The notes beneath the pieces were generated by a model. The model ran no database searches, was not told the DNA's origin, and saw nothing but the letters and a program-made list of their open reading frames with translations. Shown in pieces: positions 5,911 through 9,557 of a stretch of DNA of 9,557 nt. How positions within the stretch are numbered: position 1 is the stretch's first letter; every line of letters begins with the position of its first letter. This DNA is from Synergistes sp. GTDB lineage: Bacteria > Synergistota > Synergistia > Synergistales > Synergistaceae. Position numbers and translations under genes: made by a program. The stretch lies in the NCBI GenBank assembly GCA_016288355.1, contig JAEEYY010000163.1, positions 1 through 9,557 of the forward strand, given 5' to 3'.

Positions 5911-6954
5911 ATGACCGCAAAGAAAATATCGCTGGCCCAGGCAGCGCAGATAGTAAAAGGCACTGTCAAGGGCGATCCTGAGATAATTATCAGCGAAGTG
6001 CTCCCGCCGGAAAAAGCAAAGGACGGCAGCATCTCGCCGCTTTGGGAGAAAAAATTTATCCCTTCGGTCCGCAAGGGGACCGTCCTGCTTACTAAACATG
6101 GCTGGATAGGCGAAGGAGAAAGCGGTATCGAAACCGATGACCCGCGTGTTGCGCTTATTGCGCTCCTTGCTTTCCTGAGCGACGAACCGGCGCCGCAGCC
6201 CGGCATCTCCGCCGATGCGCACGTATCTCCCGATGCGGTCATCGGAAATAACGTATCTGTCGCTGCGGGCGCCGTGATAAAGGCCGGGGCCGTTATCGGC
6301 GAAAATACGGTCATAATGGAAAGCGCGGTGATATGCGAAGAGGCAGAGATAGGATCTGACTGCCTGATAGAACCCGGCGTCGTGGTATACAGGCGCTCAA
6401 AGATAGGCAGGGGCTGCGTTCTTCACTCGAACTGTGTTATAGGCTGCGAGGGCTTCGGCTTTGTTCCGGATCCCAAAGCGGGCATGATAAAAATACCGCA
6501 GATAGGAATAGCCAGGCTTGACGACGGCGTCGAGATAGGGGCGTGCAGCTCCGTTGACAGGGCCACGTTCGGTGAGACCTATATTGGCCCGATGACCAAG
6601 ATAGACAGCCATGTCAAGATAGGGCATAACTGCGAGGTAGGCGCATATACGATAATTGTGGCCCAGTCCGGCATAGCCGGCAGCACTAAGATAGGCAGAG
6701 GCGTGATAATGGCGGCTCAGTCCGGGGCGGCCAACCACTGCACGATAGGCGACGGCTGCACGGTTGGCGGGCGCGCCGGGGTAATGTGCGACATACCGCC
6801 GGGGTCGACCGTGTCCGGTTTTCCGGCACAGAACCACAAGGTCGAGCTGCGTCAGCAGGCTGCGCTGCGCCGTGTGCCCGAGATGATGCGCCAGCTGCAT
6901 GAGCTTGAAAAAAAGATAGAAAGGATAGAGAAAGCCTGCGATGCTGACGCTTAG
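5911..6954 (+). CDS. lpxD: LpxD, UDP-3-O-acylglucosamine N-acyltransferase
   Basis: LpxD adds the second 3-hydroxyacyl chain from acyl-ACP to the 2-amine of UDP-3-O-acyl-glucosamine, the third step of lipid A synthesis, in the cytoplasm. The 347-residue product has the family layout. An N-terminal uridine-binding domain covers about 1-95. A left-handed beta-helix of hexapeptide repeats covers about 98-305 (AVIGNNVSV, EEAEIGSDCLIEPGVVV, GYTIIVAQ-like turns, VAQSGIAGSTKIG). A charged C-terminal helix (PEMMRQLHELEKKIERIEK) closes it. The GFGFV loop is at about 181-185. The probable catalytic histidine is H239 in KIGHNCEVG, with a second conserved one at H276 in AANHCTIGD; as I recall, these match the E. 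coli numbering. ATG 5911 has AAGGA ten bases upstream. ATG 5902, in frame, has that site too close. The gene starts 21 bp after the upstream gene and overlaps lpxC by 14 bp. Confidence 0.96.
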   Translation: MTAKKISLAQAAQIVKGTVKGDPEIIISEVLPPEKAKDGSISPLWEKKFIPSVRKGTVLLTKHGWIGEGESGIETDDPRVALIALLAFLSDEPAPQPGISADAHVSPDAVIGNNVSVAAGAVIKAGAVIGENTVIMESAVICEEAEIGSDCLIEPGVVVYRRSKIGRGCVLHSNCVIGCEGFGFVPDPKAGMIKIPQIGIARLDDGVEIGACSSVDRATFGETYIGPMTKIDSHVKIGHNCEVGAYTIIVAQSGIAGSTKIGRGVIMAAQSGAANHCTIGDGCTVGGRAGVMCDIPPGSTVSGFPAQNHKVELRQQAALRRVPEMMRQLHELEKKIERIEKACDADA

Positions 6955-7771
6955 GAACGAGATCAGGATGTCGGGGACAGGCCTCCACTCGGGGGAGCGG
7001 TCTGTGCTTTATCTGCGCCCCTGCGGCAGGGCCGGGATATACTTCCGCGGAAAGAACGGCCTTTCGCCTGCAGCCGATGCGGTGGTGGATGAAGACAGCC
7101 GGCTCACGGGCTTTTCTCTTCCCAACGGGGTAACGGTCCGGACGGGCGAGCATCTTCTTGCAGCGGTGGCGGGGATGGGACTGGAAGCCGTCGAGATAGA
7201 ACTGGATGGTCCCGAGGTCCCTATCATGGACGGGAGCGCGTACTGTTTTGCGGAAGCGATAAAGGAATGCGGCTTTGAAGAAACAGCGGGAGATGCTGTG
7301 CGCACTGCCGTTTCCTGCCCGATCGCTGTCAGCGAGAAGAACGGGGAACGGCTGGCAGTCGCCCTGCCTGCGGAAAATCTTTCCGTCACATATGTTATTG
7401 ATTATCCCGGCACACCTATCGGTACGCAGTCGGTTAAATACGATATCACACCGGACGTATTTTATAATATAATTTCTAAAGCACGTACGTTCGGGCTGAC
7501 CTATGAGCTTGGTTTTTTAAAGGAAAACGGTCTTGCAAAGGGCGGAAGTCTCGAAAATGCGCTGATTTTTGACGACAGAGGGCCTGTAGGCGGACAAAAG
7601 CTGCGTTTCCCGCTGGAATGCGTTACGCACAAGGTGATAGATCTGCTTGGCGACCTGACCCTTGCAGGTTCTGTCCCGGTCGGACATTATATCGCGGTGG
7701 CCGCAGGACACAGCACGCACGGGAAACTTGTCAGGCGTCTTAAAGCGCAGTACGGATACAAGAATAACTGA
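6941..7771 (+). CDS. lpxC: LpxC, UDP-3-O-acyl-N-acetylglucosamine deacetylase
   Basis: LpxC is the zinc hydrolase that removes the N-acetyl group from UDP-3-O-acyl-GlcNAc, the first irreversible step of lipid A synthesis. The 276-residue product shows the N-terminal GTGLHSGE motif (12-19). Zinc ligands are H71 in TGEHLLAAV and H230 and D234 in VTHKVIDLLGDL. The general base is E70, and D238 and H257 (AGHSTHGKL) complete the site. All are offset by eight from the E. coli residues E78, H79, H238, D242, D246 and H265. It is shorter than the E. coli enzyme (305) mainly at the ends and in loops. The start ATG lies inside the end of lpxD (14-bp overlap), so translation is probably coupled. No separate LpxC-control signal is visible in DNA. 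Confidence 0.97.
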   Translation: MLTLRNEIRMSGTGLHSGERSVLYLRPCGRAGIYFRGKNGLSPAADAVVDEDSRLTGFSLPNGVTVRTGEHLLAAVAGMGLEAVEIELDGPEVPIMDGSAYCFAEAIKECGFEETAGDAVRTAVSCPIAVSEKNGERLAVALPAENLSVTYVIDYPGTPIGTQSVKYDITPDVFYNIISKARTFGLTYELGFLKENGLAKGGSLENALIFDDRGPVGGQKLRFPLECVTHKVIDLLGDLTLAGSVPVGHYIAVAAGHSTHGKLVRRLKAQYGYKNN

Positions 7772-7797
7772 AGGCAGCACAGCGAGGAGGAAGATCA

Positions 7798-8265
7798 ATG
7801 AGAATAGATATCAGCCAGATTCTGGAATTCCTGCCGCACCGCTATCCTTTTCTGCTTGTTGACAGAATTGAAAAAGTAGTGGATACAGATGATGTCAAGG
7901 AAGTTACAGGATACAAGAACGTTACCTACAACGAGCCTTTTTTCCAGGGGCACTTTCCCGACGAGCCGATCATGCCGGGGGTCCTGATACTGGAAGCGAT
8001 GGGTCAGGTAGGCGCTGTTCTCCTAAAAGTACAGCCGGAGTTTTCCGGTAAGGAAAGAAAGATCGTTTATCTGACTTCCGTCGATCACGCTAAATTCCGC
8101 AGACCTGTAAAGCCGGGGGATTGTCTGCGGACGACGGCCAGACTTAAAAGACGGCGGGGGAATATGGGCAAGTTTGAATTCGTTGCCGAAGTTGACGGAG
8201 AAATTGTAGCAGAGGCTGAGATGGGTTTCATGATAGCCTCAGAACTTACTTTAAAGGCGAAGTGA
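7798..8265 (+). CDS. fabZ: FabZ, 3-hydroxyacyl-ACP dehydratase
   Basis: FabZ dehydrates 3-hydroxyacyl-ACP to trans-2-enoyl-ACP in fatty-acid elongation. It competes with LpxA and LpxD for 3-hydroxyacyl-ACP, which explains its usual place among lpx genes. The 155-residue hot-dog-fold product starts with the typical LPHRYPFLLVDRI (12-24). The active-site stretch is GHFPDEPIMPGVLILEAMGQ, with catalytic H52 and E66, two residues off the E. coli enzyme. The ribosome site GAGGAGGA lies about six bases before ATG 7798 and is the strongest in the cluster. The gap to lpxC is 26 bp and to lpxA 4 bp. Confusion with a bifunctional LpxC-FabZ fusion is excluded because lpxC ends with its own stop at 7771. 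Confidence 0.97.
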   Translation: MRIDISQILEFLPHRYPFLLVDRIEKVVDTDDVKEVTGYKNVTYNEPFFQGHFPDEPIMPGVLILEAMGQVGAVLLKVQPEFSGKERKIVYLTSVDHAKFRRPVKPGDCLRTTARLKRRRGNMGKFEFVAEVDGEIVAEAEMGFMIASELTLKAK

Positions 8266-8269
8266 TACA

Positions 8270-9091
8270 ATGAGCGTTCAGATACACCCTACTGCGGTAG
8301 TGAATGAGGGCGCCGAACTCGGAGAAAACGTAACTGTAGGCGCGTACTGTGTAGTTGAAGCAAATACAAGAATCGGCGACGGCACCGTGCTGCGCCCTTT
8401 TTCATGCGTATGTGAGTATGCCGAGCTCGGCAGAGAGTGTACGATATATGAACATGCGGTGATAGGCGGCAAGCCTCAGGATCTCAGCTACCGCGGGGAG
8501 AAGACCGAGGTCAAAATAGGTGACCGCGTGGTATGCCGCGAGTTCGTGACTGTCAACCGCGCTGTAGGCGAAGGCGGAGTCACGACTGTCGGCGACGGCT
8601 GCTTTATCATGGAAGGAGTGCATCTTGCGCATAACGTGACCGTAGGGCGGGAATGTACGATAGCAAACAAGACAGGGCTTTCCGGCCATGTGTGGGTGGG
8701 GGACTTTGTCGTGATAGGCGGCATGAGCGGATTTCATCAGTTTACGCGTATAGGCTCGTACTGCATGGTCGGAGGAATGTCGCGCGTCACGCAGGATGTG
8801 CCTCCCTATACCCTTGCTGCAGGCATCCCGCTCAGGGTGTATGATATTAACAGGGTCGGACTTAAACGCCGCAGCTTTGACACGAAAACACGTTCAAAGA
8901 TCCGCGAGATGTACAGGATAATATATAATTCCGGGCTCACGGTCAGGGACGGTCTTGCCAGAGTAAAAGAGCTCTATCCGGACGATGCCGAAGCCGGATG
9001 CATCCTTTCTTTTGCGGAGCTCAGCAAGCGCGGTTTCACTCCGCGCATGACGCAGGACTGGGCGCACAGGAGCGAAGAAAAAGTTGATTAG
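8270..9091 (+). CDS. lpxA: LpxA, UDP-N-acetylglucosamine O-acyltransferase
   Basis: LpxA transfers a 3-hydroxyacyl chain from ACP to the 3-OH of UDP-GlcNAc, opening lipid A synthesis. The 273-residue product (E. coli 262) begins with IHPTAVV and a left-handed beta-helix of hexapeptide repeats to about residue 188. A helical C-domain follows, with GLKRRSF at 197-203. The catalytic base is H121 in GVHLAHNVTVG. H118, H140 (GLSGH) and H156-Q157 (GFHQF) match the other conserved active-site residues at an offset of four from E. coli. The acyl-length position, E. coli Gly173, is G169 here. The E. coli Glu200 position is Val196, a substitution I believe occurs in other LpxA proteins. The start is four bases after the fabZ stop and the end overlaps kdsC by 8 bp. 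Confidence 0.96.
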   Translation: MSVQIHPTAVVNEGAELGENVTVGAYCVVEANTRIGDGTVLRPFSCVCEYAELGRECTIYEHAVIGGKPQDLSYRGEKTEVKIGDRVVCREFVTVNRAVGEGGVTTVGDGCFIMEGVHLAHNVTVGRECTIANKTGLSGHVWVGDFVVIGGMSGFHQFTRIGSYCMVGGMSRVTQDVPPYTLAAGIPLRVYDINRVGLKRRSFDTKTRSKIREMYRIIYNSGLTVRDGLARVKELYPDDAEAGCILSFAELSKRGFTPRMTQDWAHRSEEKVD

Positions 9092-9551
9092 GCTCTTTGC
9101 CATGGATGTCGACGGCACGCTTACAGACGGCGGCATCTATATGGACGGAGCGCGTGAGCTTAAACGTTTTGACGTAAAGGACGGACAGGGGATAGCAAAC
9201 CTGCTTAAGAGCGGCGTCAAAGTCGCATTCATAAGCGGGCGTTATTCCGAACCCACGCAGCAGAGGGCGGACAATTTACATATATCCTGCTGCATAAACG
9301 GTACCGCCGACAAGCTGAAGGAGCTTCGCAGGCTTTGCGGGGAATGGCAGATAGCTCAGTCAGAGGTCGCTTTCGCCGGCGATGATACGCCTGATATAGA
9401 ATGCATTGAATGGGCAGGGCTCGGGATAGCGGTTTCCGACGCTCACCCTCTGGCAGCTGCGGCGGCGGACTTTGTAACAAAAGCTCCGGGAGGGCGTGGA
9501 GCCATCCGTGAGAGCGCGGAATATATAACTAAAATAAATAACGGAGAATGA
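9084..9551 (+). CDS. kdsC: KdsC-type 3-deoxy-D-manno-octulosonate 8-phosphate phosphatase (HAD family)
   Basis: KdsC hydrolyses Kdo-8-phosphate to Kdo, the sugar that links lipid A to the core of LPS. The 155-residue product is a cap-less HAD hydrolase. Motif I is FAMDVDGTLTDG, with nucleophile D8 and acid D10. Motif II is FISGR (S51). A conserved lysine, probably K77 or K79, stands for motif III. Motif IV is AGDDTPDIE with D100-D101. The tail GGRGAIRE near 136-143 is characteristic of KdsC and places active-site residues across the tetramer. It is compact compared with E. coli KdsC (188). The start codon is TTG 9084, overlapping the lpxA end, with AGGAG eleven bases upstream. The next ATG, at 9102, would cut into motif I. 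A YrbI-like or NeuA-fused sugar phosphatase is a less likely reading, given the lpx context. Confidence 0.88.
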   Translation: MIRLFAMDVDGTLTDGGIYMDGARELKRFDVKDGQGIANLLKSGVKVAFISGRYSEPTQQRADNLHISCCINGTADKLKELRRLCGEWQIAQSEVAFAGDDTPDIECIEWAGLGIAVSDAHPLAAAAADFVTKAPGGRGAIRESAEYITKINNGE

Positions 9552-9552
9552 T

Positions 9553-9557
9553 ATGAA
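9553..9557 (+). CDS. Start of the next gene in the cluster (partial)
   Basis: ATG at 9553 follows GGAGA (9543-9547) by five bases and comes one base after the kdsC stop. The ATG at 9548 hits a stop after two codons and is not usable. Only five bases are visible, so the product is unknown. In many genomes kdsC is followed by lptC or kdsD, but nothing here shows that. Confidence 0.5.

Noticed and set aside
6062..6082. CGGTCC/GGACCG hairpin in lpxD
   Set aside because: A six-base stem inside a conserved gene, with no T run or location suggesting a function.
1..9557. Search for CRISPR arrays, insertion sequences, integrases, att sites, toxin-antitoxin or defence genes
   Set aside because: No repeated spacer pattern, transposase motif, terminal repeat or foreign-looking gene was seen, although a tRNA cluster could serve as an integration site. 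The window reads as core chromosome.

Overview
The window looks like a chromosomal housekeeping locus of a Gram-negative (diderm) bacterium. Three tRNA genes are followed by a long run of same-strand genes for outer-membrane and lipopolysaccharide (LPS) biogenesis. The order bamA – unknown outer-membrane protein – lpxD – lpxC – fabZ – lpxA – kdsC, the moderate G+C, the frequent ATA and AGG/AGA codons and the GTG/TTG starts suggest a deep-branching diderm. Synergistota is my first guess and Negativicutes my second. That placement is inference from gene order and codon style, not from a search.

Layout: (1) Positions 1-210 hold the probable first codons of a divergent minus-strand gene at the left edge and the promoter of the first tRNA. 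(2) Positions 211-538 hold tRNA-Pro(UGG), tRNA-Gln(CUG) and tRNA-Glu(CUC). All three have encoded CCA ends. A near-consensus promoter precedes Pro, another precedes Gln, and a strong intrinsic terminator follows Glu. (3) Positions 654-1358 encode a histidine-phosphatase (phosphoglycerate mutase-like) protein. (4) Positions 1430-2712 encode a region 2 + region 4 sigma factor and a single-pass membrane protein, spaced like a sigma/anti-sigma pair. (5) Positions 2745-9551 hold the envelope cluster: a three-POTRA BamA, an unrecognised exported protein with a barrel-like C-terminus, LpxD, LpxC, FabZ, LpxA and a KdsC-type phosphatase. The next gene apparently starts at 9553.

How the genes fit together: LpxA, LpxC and LpxD catalyse the first three committed steps of lipid A synthesis. 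FabZ handles the same 3-hydroxyacyl-ACP pool that LpxA and LpxD consume. KdsC makes the Kdo that is added to lipid A. BamA inserts the beta-barrels of the membrane that this LPS covers. Gene spacing is 20-50 bp or less, with overlaps of 14 bp (lpxD/lpxC) and 8 bp (lpxA/kdsC), so one polycistronic unit from the sigma factor or bamA onward is likely.

The least ordinary points are a perfect 13-bp inverted repeat with a T-rich tail just after bamA, lying inside the signal-peptide codons of the next gene; the unrecognised exported protein in the place where skp/ompH often sits; and the sigma factor plus membrane protein at the head of the cluster. I see no mobile element, CRISPR array, phage gene or clearly new multi-gene system.
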